Source: an uncultured Clostridia bacterium
Lineage (GTDB): Bacteria > Bacillota > Clostridia > Christensenellales > UBA3700
Length of the DNA stretch: 64,000 nucleotides
Assembly: GCA_944380395.1 (NCBI GenBank)
Contig: CALWHM010000001.1
Span: 130,999 to 194,998 of the forward strand
Direction: 5' to 3'
Below, one piece after another: positions 8,330-19,130 of the stretch. Numbering within the stretch: position 1 is the first letter of the stretch; every line of letters begins with the position of its first letter. A program made the translations under genes and the position numbers. Below the pieces are notes generated by a model. It did not search any database and was not told where the DNA came from. It worked only from the letters and a program-made list of their open reading frames with translations.

Positions 8330-9889
8330 CTAGGCGTTTTCGGGCAGGTCGTTTTCTATCAGCAAGACATCGCCGCTAAGCAATATCCTGCCGAATATCT
8401 CCCGCGCCGCCGTTAAACTGCTTGTAATATATATGTTTTCCCGCGGAAAAAAGTGCGCGGTAAGCCCCTGCTCAATGAGTTTCGCCTTCACGCCTATGAG
8501 TATGGCTATATCCGCGACTTCCGCTATCTGCTCCCCCAAACGGATATTAAATTCCGCGTCTTTATCCCCCGCCTCTGCAAAGCCCTGCGCCGCGACTATC
8601 TTTCTCCCGCCAAAGCCCGCAAGAGCGTCCAGCGCCGCTTTAGCCCCGCGCACGTTGCTGTTATAACCGTCGTCTATCACGGTAATTCCGCGCCCCGTGT
8701 CTATAACTTCCAATCTGTGCGGAACGGGCTTTATATACTTTGCGCGGGCGGCAACTTCTTGCAGACTCATTCCCAAAGCAAGACAGACCTGCGCCGCAAG
8801 GCAAAAATTTTGTATATTATGCCTGCCTATCAGCGGCAATTCACAGGCGGCGCGCTCATTTTCGCACACCAAATCAAAAGCGCTTCCGCGCGGAGTGAGC
8901 AAGGCGTTTTCATAGCGAACGCCCTTTTTTGTCATATATCGCTTGCGAATTGAACAATTGCGATACATTTTTACGGCATTTTCATCATAACCGTTAAAAA
9001 CGGCTGCACCGTTGCACGGCAAAGATTCGATAAGTTCGCCTTTTGCGGCGATTATGTTGTCCAAGGTTCTGAACGTCTGCATATGCTGTGGCGCTATGCC
9101 CGTTATAACTCCCACGCGAGGACGGACTATGCCGCAAAGTTCGGCAATGTCGCCCGTGCGGCGCGCGCCCATTTCGCATATAAAATACTTTACATCCGCC
9201 GGCATATCGTTTACGGCTTTACATATCCCCATCGGCGTGTTATAAGAAGCGGGCGTGGCGTAGGCGGCGTCCCCGAGCAATGCCGCCAACATATTTTTAA
9301 CGCTCGTCTTTCCGTAACTGCCCGTTATGCCTATACGGATAAGCCCCTGCCTTTCGTCAAGTCTGCTCTTTGCACGCGAGATAAACCTGCGGGCTATTAT
9401 ACTCTCAAGCGGTTTTACAAAAATGAGCGCCGCAACTATCAAAAGAGGAATGAGCGCGGGGAGTAAACACATCAGATAAAGTCCGCATACCGTGCCCGCT
9501 ATAACAAGTTTGCTCCCCGCAAAAATCAGCAGGCGCGATATTAAGAACGCGATAACGATAAGTGCACAAAAAAGACGGATAAGGCGCGGCGTGAATTTGG
9601 GTAGTTTTGCCGATTTAATATAAGTGCATAAAAAATACATTCCGTAGCAAAGACAAAGCGCTCCGAAAAATATCGGCTGCACATATGCCGCGCCCGTCAC
9701 GGCTTGCACGGTAAAAAGCGCCGCGGCGACAACCGCTAAAACCGCCGTCAAGATAAATTGAGCGCGCAGTGCGAGCATAAATTTTTTGTTCAAAGATATC
9801 TTGTATCCCGCGCCCTGAACGAGGGCAAGCATATCAAGAGCCGCCGCCCCCAGAAGCACTCCGCATATCGCAGACGCCATCCATTCCAT
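8330..9889 (-). CDS. murF: MurF-type Mur ligase with N-terminal membrane domain
   Basis: The catalytic part resembles MurF, which adds D-Ala-D-Ala to UDP-MurNAc-tripeptide. The ATP loop ITGSYGKTSVKNML is at about residue 188, followed by the Mur ligase central domain (YFICEMGARRTGDI) and the C-terminal domain (VIDDGYNSN). The first 160 residues are unusual: about five hydrophobic segments, so the enzyme is probably membrane-anchored. ATG 9889 has GGGGT seven bases upstream. This start overlaps the preceding hydrolase gene by 56 bp; a later Met at 9832 would avoid the overlap but lose the first membrane span. Directly followed by ddl. Confidence 0.9.
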   Translation of the reverse strand: MEWMASAICGVLLGAAALDMLALVQGAGYKISLNKKFMLALRAQFILTAVLAVVAAALFTVQAVTGAAYVQPIFFGALCLCYGMYFLCTYIKSAKLPKFTPRLIRLFCALIVIAFLISRLLIFAGSKLVIAGTVCGLYLMCLLPALIPLLIVAALIFVKPLESIIARRFISRAKSRLDERQGLIRIGITGSYGKTSVKNMLAALLGDAAYATPASYNTPMGICKAVNDMPADVKYFICEMGARRTGDIAELCGIVRPRVGVITGIAPQHMQTFRTLDNIIAAKGELIESLPCNGAAVFNGYDENAVKMYRNCSIRKRYMTKKGVRYENALLTPRGSAFDLVCENERAACELPLIGRHNIQNFCLAAQVCLALGMSLQEVAARAKYIKPVPHRLEVIDTGRGITVIDDGYNSNVRGAKAALDALAGFGGRKIVAAQGFAEAGDKDAEFNIRLGEQIAEVADIAILIGVKAKLIEQGLTAHFFPRENIYITSSLTAAREIFGRILLSGDVLLIENDLPENA

Positions 9890-10589
9890 AGTATACCCCG
9901 TTGAGAAAATTTCGGATATATCCCGTCACCTCAAAGACGTGATCGAGATAGCAAAAGTGTCCGCCATCCAAGGTTATCAGGCGCGCATTTTTTATACCCT
10001 TTTGCATTTTATGCGCCATCCACAGCGGCGTGTCACAGTCCTTTTTACCCCATATAAGCAGCGTAGGCTTGTTTATTTGCGGCAAAACGGCGTTTTGATA
10101 AGTGTTTACTATGTTGACAAAGGTGGCTTTCATCAACGGCGAAAGCGCCTTATAATCGGGCGAACCGCAGCGGGACGTATCGGCTTTTACCGCCTTTTTC
10201 AAGCGGTATACGAATTTCCTTGCAAGTTTTTTCAAAGTAAGGCGCGGCTTTATTCCCGCCCCGTCGATTATCACAAGCGCGTTAATACGCGGATCGGAAG
10301 CGATGTCCAGCGCCACTCTTCCGCCGAACGAGTGCGCCACGACGCTTGCCGACGTTACGTTTTCATCAAGCATTACGCGCCGCACGCTCTCCGTAAAATC
10401 CCGCAAGGAGTATTCTCTTGTAGCCGGCGTATTCCCGTGTCCGTAGAAGTCAACGCATATGCAGCGGTAAGTATCTTTCAGTATGTTTACAAGCGGCACA
10501 AATGAGCGCCTGTCGCCGCCCCATCCGTGCAAAAACAGCAATACCTTTTCCCCGTTTCCGTAAACTTCATAGTTCAAACCGTTTTCCAT
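9834..10589 (-). CDS. Alpha/beta hydrolase
   Basis: This is a cytosolic alpha/beta-hydrolase-fold protein. It has the oxyanion region FLHGWGGDRRSF near residue 22, the nucleophile elbow VVAHSFGGRVAL near residue 85 (Ser in GHSFGG-like context), an Asp in WGKKDCDTP, and the catalytic His in DGGHFCYLDH near the C-terminus. The substrate cannot be predicted. It overlaps the start of murF, which suggests co-transcription with murF-ddl. I start it at ATG 10589 because TATAAT lies 7 bp before it and overlaps the earlier in-frame ATG 10598. If that box is used, the mRNA would be leaderless. Confidence 0.8.
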   Translation of the reverse strand: MENGLNYEVYGNGEKVLLFLHGWGGDRRSFVPLVNILKDTYRCICVDFYGHGNTPATREYSLRDFTESVRRVMLDENVTSASVVAHSFGGRVALDIASDPRINALVIIDGAGIKPRLTLKKLARKFVYRLKKAVKADTSRCGSPDYKALSPLMKATFVNIVNTYQNAVLPQINKPTLLIWGKKDCDTPLWMAHKMQKGIKNARLITLDGGHFCYLDHVFEVTGYIRNFLNGVYYGMDGVCDMRSASGGGGS

Positions 10590-10760
10590 ATCACACATTA
10601 TACGCGCGGATAGCGCAAAAAGTTAGTGCACTAAAAATACATATTCGTTATTCTTGCGTGATCATTTGAGTTTTTAGAATTTTCGTCTTAAAATGCAAGT
10701 GCAAATAAAATACATATACCGGTTTTCGTTTTGAAAAAAGTTAAACTGGCAAGAGTTTTG

Positions 10761-11219
10761 TTACAACAATACGGCGTATAAAAGAGCGTCTTCTTCGCCG
10801 TCGTAATATTTTTTTCTTACGGAAAATTGCCTGAAGGAAAATTTTTCGTACAAGGAAATTGCAGGAGAGTTTGATGCGCGGACTTCCAAAAACAATCTGT
10901 CTACCCCCTGCTTTTTGCATTCTTCAAGCATATCTTTAATAAGTAAAGAACCTATTCCGCGCCCGCGCATATCTTTACGGACGGCGATATTGTTTATATC
11001 CCCTTCTTCAAAGCTGCGGTACAAACTGTAATAACCGACTATTTCTCCGTCTGAAAGCGCGACCCGTGCAAGCGCGTTGGGCGCGCACGCTAAAGCCGTA
11101 AGAGAGCTTATCGACCACGGTTTGGCAAAAGCCTCGCACTCTATCTGATAGAGCGCGGGGGCGTCCTCTGCCCGCATATCGCGGAAGGTTATATTCAAGT
11201 TCGTATTTGCCTTTTCCAT
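10761..11219 (-). CDS. rimI: Ribosomal-protein-alanine N-acetyltransferase (GNAT)
   Basis: RimI transfers acetyl from acetyl-CoA to the N-terminal alanine of ribosomal protein S18. The 152-residue GNAT protein has the acetyl-CoA loop MRGRGIGSLLIKDML at about residue 85 and the family ending RKKYYDGEEDALLYAVLL. RimI is very often encoded beside tsaB and tsaE, as here, which supports the choice over other GNATs. No clear ribosome site precedes ATG 11219; the upstream 190 bp is AT-rich and holds no gene that I can see. Confidence 0.88.
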   Translation of the reverse strand: MEKANTNLNITFRDMRAEDAPALYQIECEAFAKPWSISSLTALACAPNALARVALSDGEIVGYYSLYRSFEEGDINNIAVRKDMRGRGIGSLLIKDMLEECKKQGVDRLFLEVRASNSPAISLYEKFSFRQFSVRKKYYDGEEDALLYAVLL

Positions 11220-11408
11220 TTTTTATATTTTGCCGCGATATATTCAACACATATTAAACGGCTCTTTTGTATTTATACGCGCCGCATTTTATTCGTTCGG
11301 TATTTTTGAGAATACGGCTCTTTATTATAATGCGCATATATGCGATTTTTATATGATATAGCCGCTTGCTCTTCCCTCTTGTTGCGCATATTGCGGCAGA
11401 ATGGCTTG

Positions 11409-11996
11409 TTATTCCCCGTCCGCCAAGCGCTCTGCCTGCGATTTTTTCAGATATAAGGGCGAAAGCGCGGATACAAATTCGCCTCTGTCAGCCATAGCCT
11501 GCGCAAACATAGACAGATCCGTTGCGGAAAGATAGCCTTCGTGACGTACAACGCGCATTCCCGGGGCGGCTATCTCTTCCTCTTCGCAGGCTTTGCAAGA
11601 TATCATATTAAAACAATCTCCGTCAAATACGGCGGCATAGCTTTCCCCCGTACGGCACTCCAAAGCCACGGCAAAACTGCCCTTTTCGTTTAAGGCGCGC
11701 GCCTGCAACGCGTTTACGGCGATGAGTTTGGCTCCGACCGCGCGAGCCAACGCGTGAGCGGTGGATACGCCTATCCTAATTCCCGTAAACGACCCGGGTC
11801 CCACTACGCACGCTATTGCGTCCACGTCGCGCACGGTAAGCCCCGCCCTGTTCAAAAGCTCGTCAGCAAACGGAAGAATGAGGGAATTATGCTTTTTGTT
11901 GCCTGCGTTTCCGCTGTCTGCGGAATAGAGTTTTCCGCCCGCGGTAAGCGTTACCGTAAGCACTTTTCCCGCGCAGTCTATGCTCAATATGTTCAT
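11409..11996 (-). CDS. tsaB: tRNA threonylcarbamoyladenosine synthesis protein TsaB
   Basis: TsaB is the non-catalytic partner of TsaD in making t6A37 on ANN-decoding tRNAs. It has the ASKHA fold shown by ILSIDCAGKVLTVTL at the N-terminus and the family signature DAIACVVGPGSFTGIRIGV near residue 60. At 195 residues it is a short family member with a trimmed C-terminal half, as in many Firmicutes. Its ATG overlaps the tsaE stop by 4 bp (ATGA). tsaD is not in the window. Confidence 0.93.
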   Translation of the reverse strand: MNILSIDCAGKVLTVTLTAGGKLYSADSGNAGNKKHNSLILPFADELLNRAGLTVRDVDAIACVVGPGSFTGIRIGVSTAHALARAVGAKLIAVNALQARALNEKGSFAVALECRTGESYAAVFDGDCFNMISCKACEEEEIAAPGMRVVRHEGYLSATDLSMFAQAMADRGEFVSALSPLYLKKSQAERLADGE

Positions 11997-12406
11997 AGTT
12001 CTATCCCCTCCACCTCTATAAGGCGCGGATCGTCGCCCGAACCGCAGATATTTACGGTTATGGTTTTGCCCAAATTTTCAAACTTGTTCCACTCTATCAC
12101 ACACACTCCGCCTTCCGCGCCCAAATATTCCTCCAAGCCCAGCTCGTAAAGCTCGGACGCGTCCGTCACCCTGTACATATCGTAATGATAAAGGGTGAGC
12201 CTGCCCGCGTAACTCTTCATAAACGTGAAAGTGGGACTTGTGACCACTTCTTCTACGCCCAGGGCCTTTGCAAGTCCTTTGGTGAAGGTGGTCTTTCCCG
12301 CGCCCAAATCTCCGCCGAGCAGAATTATCTCCCCTCCGCGCAACTTTTCCGCAAGGCGCGCCGCCAAGGCGTGCGTTTCAAAAACCGTGTTGCATTTGAA
12401 TTTCAT
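11993..12406 (-). CDS. tsaE: tRNA threonylcarbamoyladenosine synthesis ATPase TsaE
   Basis: TsaE is the P-loop ATPase that drives the TsaB-TsaD t6A cycle. Walker [20 protein letters not shown] lies at about residue 34, the switch region [11 protein letters not shown] near 60 and the family motif LGLEEYLG near 95. At 137 residues the length is normal. There is no ribosome site. Instead a perfect -10 box lies exactly 6 bp before the ATG, so translation is probably leaderless. It is divergent from the FMN riboswitch. Confidence 0.95.
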   Translation of the reverse strand: MKFKCNTVFETHALAARLAEKLRGGEIILLGGDLGAGKTTFTKGLAKALGVEEVVTSPTFTFMKSYAGRLTLYHYDMYRVTDASELYELGLEEYLGAEGGVCVIEWNKFENLGKTITVNICGSGDDPRLIEVEGIEL

Positions 12407-12412
12407 AAATCA

Positions 12413-12441
12413 ATTATAATATACTTGACTTTTTTATGCAA
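12413..12441 (-). promoter_or_regulatory. Promoter of tsaE-tsaB, leaderless
   Basis: TTGCAT, 17 bp, TATAAT, then six bases and the tsaE ATG. Transcription should start at or within a base of the ATG. It overlaps the divergent ribU promoter. Confidence 0.8.
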
Positions 12442-12453
12442 TCGTTTCATAAT
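12425..12453 (+). promoter_or_regulatory. Promoter of FMN riboswitch and ribU
   Basis: TTGACT, 17 bp and CATAAT place the start of transcription near 12460, just where the riboswitch sequence begins. Confidence 0.75.
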
Positions 12454-12460
12454 TATTACA

Positions 12461-12575
12461 GATCTTTGAGGTTGAGTGAAATTCTCTACCGGCGGTAAAG
12501 TCCGCTAACGCCCCTGGGCGCCGAACGGGTGAAATTCCCGTACCGACGGTTAAAGTCCGGACAGGAAAGGAGCTG
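12461..12575 (+). promoter_or_regulatory. FMN riboswitch (RFN element)
   Basis: The conserved FMN aptamer is readable in order: ATCTTTGAGG, GAGTGAAATTCTCTACCGGC, GGTAAAGTCCGC, a short variable hairpin, GGGTGAAATTCCCGTACCGA, GGTTAAAGTCCGGAC and AGGAAAGGAG. The 3' strand of the closing P1 helix (AAAG near 12566) overlaps the Shine-Dalgarno of ribU and can pair with CTTT near 12464. There is no terminator between aptamer and gene. FMN binding should therefore hide the ribosome site, a translational switch (inference). Confidence 0.95.
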
Positions 12576-12578
12576 AAA

Positions 12579-13337
12579 TTGAAAAAAATCAAATTCAATG
12601 CGCGCTTTGTCGCGTGGACTGCCGTTTTTGCGGCGCTTGCCGCCGTTCTGCAATTGATGGAATTCCATCTGCCCGTACTTCCCACTTTTTTGGCTGTGGA
12701 TTTTTCCGAACTGCCCGCCGTGCTGGCGTCATTTTCTTTGGGTCCCGTATCCGGCGTGACGGTGTGTTTGGTAAAAAATCTTATCAAACTCATCACCACC
12801 ACAACGGGCGGCGTGGGCGAACTTGCCAACTTTTTGATAGGTATATTCTATGTGATACCCGCGGGCGTTATCTATAAATATAAGCGCACTTTCGGCGGCG
12901 CTGTGATAGGTATGACAGTGGGCATTGTGTGCTGCGGTCTTATAAGCGTGCCGCTCAACTATTACGTCACCTATCCCGTCTACTACAACTTTATGTCACC
13001 GGACGCCATTTTGGGTATGTATCAAGCCATATATCCCGGCACAGAATCCATATTGGACGCGCTGTTTATATTCAATCTGCCGATGACCGCAGGCAAGATG
13101 CTTGTCAATTCGGCAATAACGCTTGTGGTCTATAAGAAGCTTTCCAACCTGATAAAGTTCGGCTTTAAGCGCAAGAAAAAAGCCGCGCCCGCGCATACGA
13201 CGGCGGGAGATGTGGGCTGCATAAATATCTCCGACGTCAAAGCAGAGAAAGAGCGCGCGCAAGCAAACGCCCGCAAGGCGGATAAGATAGCGGATACCGA
13301 TACGGACATATCCAATGAAAATTGCAAAAATATCTGA
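12579..13337 (+). CDS. ribU: Riboflavin ECF transporter S component
   Basis: RibU is the substrate-binding membrane subunit that imports riboflavin together with the shared EcfAAT module. The first 195 residues are about six hydrophobic segments with the family pattern VDFSELPAVLASFSLGPVSG near residue 45. A basic then acidic hydrophilic tail of about 55 residues (from FKRKKKAAP) is longer than usual. The start is TTG at 12579, seven bases after AAAGGAG at the end of the FMN riboswitch. The riboswitch confirms the substrate. The energising EcfA and EcfT genes are elsewhere. Confidence 0.95.
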   Translation: MKKIKFNARFVAWTAVFAALAAVLQLMEFHLPVLPTFLAVDFSELPAVLASFSLGPVSGVTVCLVKNLIKLITTTTGGVGELANFLIGIFYVIPAGVIYKYKRTFGGAVIGMTVGIVCCGLISVPLNYYVTYPVYYNFMSPDAILGMYQAIYPGTESILDALFIFNLPMTAGKMLVNSAITLVVYKKLSNLIKFGFKRKKKAAPAHTTAGDVGCINISDVKAEKERAQANARKADKIADTDTDISNENCKNI

Positions 13338-13362
13338 TAATTTTCAACATCAAGGCATTGAA

Positions 13363-13391
13363 AACGGGGCGCGGACGCGTCCCGTTTTTTA
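13363..13391 (+). terminator. Terminator of ribU
   Basis: AACGGGGCGCG and CGCGTCCCGTT form an 11-bp stem with a very small loop, followed by T5. Confidence 0.85.
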
Positions 13392-13458
13392 TCGACTTCC
13401 GCATCAAAACGGAAGTTACAGCCGATAAACAGACAAGGATAATATTGTATCTTCGGCT

Positions 13459-13836
13459 TTATCGCCCTTGACTGCCCTCTTTGAGCAGTCCCGCGCGCTT
13501 TAACGCGTTGCCTATCAGTCTGCGAGCCTCTTCTTCCGACAAATTTGATTCGGAAGCCTTTTTCGCCAAATAGAAGATGTCGCTGTCCGTGCTTATCACC
13601 GCCTCACGGCAGGCAAACTTCTCCTTTATCGCGCGGGCAAGCTCTTCCTTATACTCCCGCGCCTGAGTGCGCCCGAACATAGGCTTTACTTTGGCGGCTA
13701 CGAGCGCTATATCTTCATACATTACGCAGTACGCCTCTTCCACGCCTTCATACGCGCAGACGAACTGCGTAAGATCCGCGTCGAAGACGGCGCACGGCAT
13801 TGATATGAAACTTACAACAGCTATTACCGTATTCAT
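13459..13836 (-). CDS. YhcN/YlaJ-like sporulation protein (tentative)
   Basis: The 125-residue protein starts with a hydrophobic stretch (residues 1-20) that could be a signal or anchor. It continues with a pattern like the YhcN/YlaJ family of spore lipoproteins: VEEAYCVMYEDIALVAAKVK, a helix of charged residues, then EAVISTDSDIFYLAKKA. The lipobox cysteine is not clearly placed, so membrane attachment is uncertain. It is convergent with ribU and lies 122 bp after nadD. Weak similarity judged by eye only; an unrelated small protein is possible. Confidence 0.5.
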   Translation of the reverse strand: MNTVIAVVSFISMPCAVFDADLTQFVCAYEGVEEAYCVMYEDIALVAAKVKPMFGRTQAREYKEELARAIKEKFACREAVISTDSDIFYLAKKASESNLSEEEARRLIGNALKRAGLLKEGSQGR

Positions 13837-13958
13837 AAGAATAATATGCGCAGATAAAAATTTTTTATTTACGCAGATGAAAATTTTCGATATTATCCCG
13901 CAATAACTTCGCTTTGCGGTGTTGCCAATAATGGTTAAGGACGATAGACAAAATTAGT

Positions 13959-15146
13959 TTATTTGTTAAAATAGCAGCTATATGCCTGTGCGGTGAGCGG
14001 ATACATATCTCCGCCCTTTCTCAATACGTTGTCATACGAAGCTTTTAGGCAGGCGCGAAAGCCCTCTTCAAAGTTATTGAGCATTATGCGGCGCAGTTCT
14101 TCCACGCCGAGATAATCGCGCCCTTCTTCAAGCACGTCCGCGCTGAATATCAGCTTTTCCATTACGGTCATATCCGCTTTGCCCGTGCAATGAAAGCGGA
14201 TACCGCCCAATATCTCCTTATCTTTTATGCCGAATACCTGCTCTGCCAGCACCGCTCCCACAAATTGATGCTCTACGGGCTTGCCTACGGCGTCCGCGGG
14301 AATGAGCGCTTCGTCATATAAGACGGGTTCGGGCACGCGCTGCCTGTCCTCTTCGTCGGCGCCTTCGGGAAGCGGACGAAGGGCGCGCTCTCTGTCAAAG
14401 CGCGAACTGCCCTTTCCGCAGTCGTGTAGAAGCCCTGCAAGGAACACCTTGTCATTGTCCAGACCAAGGCGCAGTTTGATGTTCAGCATTACGGCATATT
14501 CGCACGTGCGCTTGCAATGCTCAAATCTTGCGGGTTTGACCATGCGGGCAAGTCTTTTAAGATATTGTGAAAATGTGGTATATAAGCCGTTTTCTTTGAT
14601 ATATTCGACAACTTTTTCGTTCAGACCGCCGTAAACGCCCAGCTCCGCACGATAGCGCGCCATTGTGGATGATACGCCTTTGGGAAAGTAATCCATAACG
14701 GATATATCGGCGCCTCTGCCTCTCCAAAAAGCCAGCGCCTTGTCAAACTCTTCATCTCTTCCCGCCCTGCGGCACACCAATATGGGGCACATTTTGATTA
14801 TCTTTTCCGGTTCGTGCCATTTATTCAAATCTATAAGGCTGTCACCGCCGATGAGATAGTGCGCGCCTTTGTACTTTTCCAAAATGCGAGGAAGCACTTC
14901 GGATGTGAAATTTACGCCGCCCGTGTGTATTTCATACTCGTCTATGATAAAATCCTCTTCACCCTGCGCTGCCAGGCGAAGCATTTCCAGCCTGTGGGCG
15001 GCGCCGACGCCGCAGCTTTTGTGCGGAGGCACTCCGGAAGGCAGCAAAACGACTTTGTCATACCCGCAGTCAAGGGCATGGCGCGCAATGGCGATATGTT
15101 CGGAATGGGGCGGATTGAATGTGCCGCCGAAGATAACGTATTTCAC
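13959..15146 (-). CDS. nadD: NadD-YqeK fusion: nicotinate-mononucleotide adenylyltransferase with HD hydrolase
   Basis: Residues 1-190 are NadD, which adenylates nicotinate mononucleotide in NAD synthesis. The nucleotidyltransferase motif GGTFNPPHSEH is near residue 7 and the conserved YLIGGDSLIDLNKW near 97. The rest is an HD-domain protein of the YqeK type (LAGLLHDCGKG near 240), a family that hydrolyses diadenosine tetraphosphate. In most Firmicutes these are two adjacent genes. Here they are one frame of 395 residues with a short linker. I start at GTG 15146, since the earlier GTG 15173 would place the -10 box inside the gene. Confidence 0.92.
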   Translation of the reverse strand: MKYVIFGGTFNPPHSEHIAIARHALDCGYDKVVLLPSGVPPHKSCGVGAAHRLEMLRLAAQGEEDFIIDEYEIHTGGVNFTSEVLPRILEKYKGAHYLIGGDSLIDLNKWHEPEKIIKMCPILVCRRAGRDEEFDKALAFWRGRGADISVMDYFPKGVSSTMARYRAELGVYGGLNEKVVEYIKENGLYTTFSQYLKRLARMVKPARFEHCKRTCEYAVMLNIKLRLGLDNDKVFLAGLLHDCGKGSSRFDRERALRPLPEGADEEDRQRVPEPVLYDEALIPADAVGKPVEHQFVGAVLAEQVFGIKDKEILGGIRFHCTGKADMTVMEKLIFSADVLEEGRDYLGVEELRRIMLNNFEEGFRACLKASYDNVLRKGGDMYPLTAQAYSCYFNK

Positions 15147-15152
15147 GGGAAT

Positions 15153-15181
15153 ATTATAGCACAATGCCCGCACACGCGCAA
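15153..15181 (-). promoter_or_regulatory. Promoter of nadD, leaderless
   Basis: TATAAT lies six bases before GTG 15146, the same spacing as at tsaE. TTGCGC is 17 bp upstream and is a weak -35 box. Confidence 0.6.
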
Positions 15182-15217
15182 AGGAATAACGCGCAAAAAT
15201 GCGGCAATAATAGCGTT

Positions 15218-16063
15218 ATGGGTAAATTTGCGGATTTTATACTTATTCAGTTTATGGTGTTTTTGGCGGTATTCACGGGGTGTGCGCTGGCTAAGCTTGC
15301 TCTGCCCGTGTGTATCGTTGCGGGAATTTTGAGCGCTATTGCCGCGGGTATGCCGTGGATAGCCGTTTCAAAGCGCGATAAAAAAGAGGGCTTTATATCT
15401 TATTCCAAATGGTGTTTTTTGTGTAAGGCAGACGGTGACGAACATCTGAAAAGCGTCGCCGTGAAAGTTTTAAGCATTACTAGGGCGGCTCACGAAAAAG
15501 ACGGAATAATATTTGCGGACGAATATGCGGTGGCGGCGTTTGCGCGATTCGCGCCGCTTTCATTAGACGCGGCGGCAGCCGTGTTCCGCAAGTGCAAGGC
15601 TTTGGGAGTGGACAAGATACATATTCTTTCACCAAACAAAGAGCCGAAGGCGTTGGCTTTGGGCGGAAAAATGCGCTTGACGGTAAAGATGCTTTCTTTC
15701 AGAAAATTTTACCGCATAGCCTGCGACGCGGGGGTAGTCCCGTCAAAGAGCAAGTCGGGCGGTCATAGGCTTGCGGCATTCAAAACCGCCCTCCCCCTTG
15801 CGTTTACGCGCGGCGCGGCTGTCCGCTTCTGCCTTGCCGCCGCCGTGCTTGCCCTGCTTTCCTATTTGACTCCGATGCAAAATTATTATCTGATAGTTTC
15901 TTCCGTCGCCCTGCTGCTGTCTTTTATAAGTTTGGCGCTCTCATTTAAGGGCTATACGGAGGACGAAGGTCCGCTTTCACCGCCTCCGCCGCCGCTTATA
16001 TCTCCGAAAAAAAATAATAAGCTACGTCAAGATTTTAACTCAAAATATAACAAAAAATTATAA
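15218..16063 (+). CDS. Unrecognised membrane protein
   Basis: I do not recognise a family. The 281-residue protein has two hydrophobic segments at the N-terminus (about residues 5-45), a soluble middle of roughly 150 residues with several Lys-Arg clusters, two more membrane segments near 195-245, and a Pro-rich then Lys/Asn-rich tail. The middle region contains FADEYAVAAFARFAPLSLDA and a basic segment SKSKSGGHRLAAFK. ATG 15218 is chosen because it begins the first membrane span; no good ribosome site is visible. It is divergent from nadD and convergent with yhbY. Confidence 0.7.
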   Translation: MGKFADFILIQFMVFLAVFTGCALAKLALPVCIVAGILSAIAAGMPWIAVSKRDKKEGFISYSKWCFLCKADGDEHLKSVAVKVLSITRAAHEKDGIIFADEYAVAAFARFAPLSLDAAAAVFRKCKALGVDKIHILSPNKEPKALALGGKMRLTVKMLSFRKFYRIACDAGVVPSKSKSGGHRLAAFKTALPLAFTRGAAVRFCLAAAVLALLSYLTPMQNYYLIVSSVALLLSFISLALSFKGYTEDEGPLSPPPPPLISPKKNNKLRQDFNSKYNKKL

Positions 16064-16139
16064 TATATGCCGTTTCGGCATAACTTGGCAAAGGCGAATT
16101 TATTGCGGAAAAGTTCTAAAATGCGGGTTATATGTGTTT

Positions 16140-16163
16140 AACGCCCTCTTGGCGGAGGGCGTT
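16140..16163. terminator. Inverted repeat between convergent genes
   Basis: AACGCCCTC-TTGGCG-GAGGGCGTT is a 9-bp perfect stem between the unrecognised membrane protein gene and yhbY. T runs are weak, so termination strength is uncertain. Confidence 0.55.
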
Positions 16164-16187
16164 AATAAATTACTTATAAAAGTTAGG

Positions 16188-16487
16188 CTAGATTTGAATG
16201 TGTTTTACGCCCTCGCGTTTGGAGGGACGGTAGAGCACTATCTTATAGCCGACAGCCTGCACGGGGGCGGCGTTCAGTATCTCCGCAAGTTCGTCTATCA
16301 CTTGGCGGGGCTGAACGTCCACGGTGCGCAAAACGGTTATTTTTACGAGTTCGCGGCTGTCAAGCTGATCTTCTATCATATCCAAAAAGGCGTCCGTGAT
16401 ACCGTTCTTTCCCAATTGCGCGGTGGGTTGCAATTTCATAGCGATGCCTCTCAATCTGGCACGCTGAGCAGATGTTATTTCCAGCAT
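16188..16487 (-). CDS. yhbY: YhbY family ribosome-associated RNA-binding protein
   Basis: A 99-residue CRM-domain protein that binds pre-50S ribosomal particles. The family motif QLGKNGITDAFLDMIEDQL is at residues 23-41, and the basic surface loop and C-terminal VGYKIVLYRPSK are present. It is 3 bp after obg, another 50S assembly factor, which fits a shared role in ribosome biogenesis. Confidence 0.93.
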   Translation of the reverse strand: MLEITSAQRARLRGIAMKLQPTAQLGKNGITDAFLDMIEDQLDSRELVKITVLRTVDVQPRQVIDELAEILNAAPVQAVGYKIVLYRPSKREGVKHIQI

Positions 16488-16490
16488 AAT

Positions 16491-19129
<2,639 letters not shown>

Positions 19130-19130
19130 A

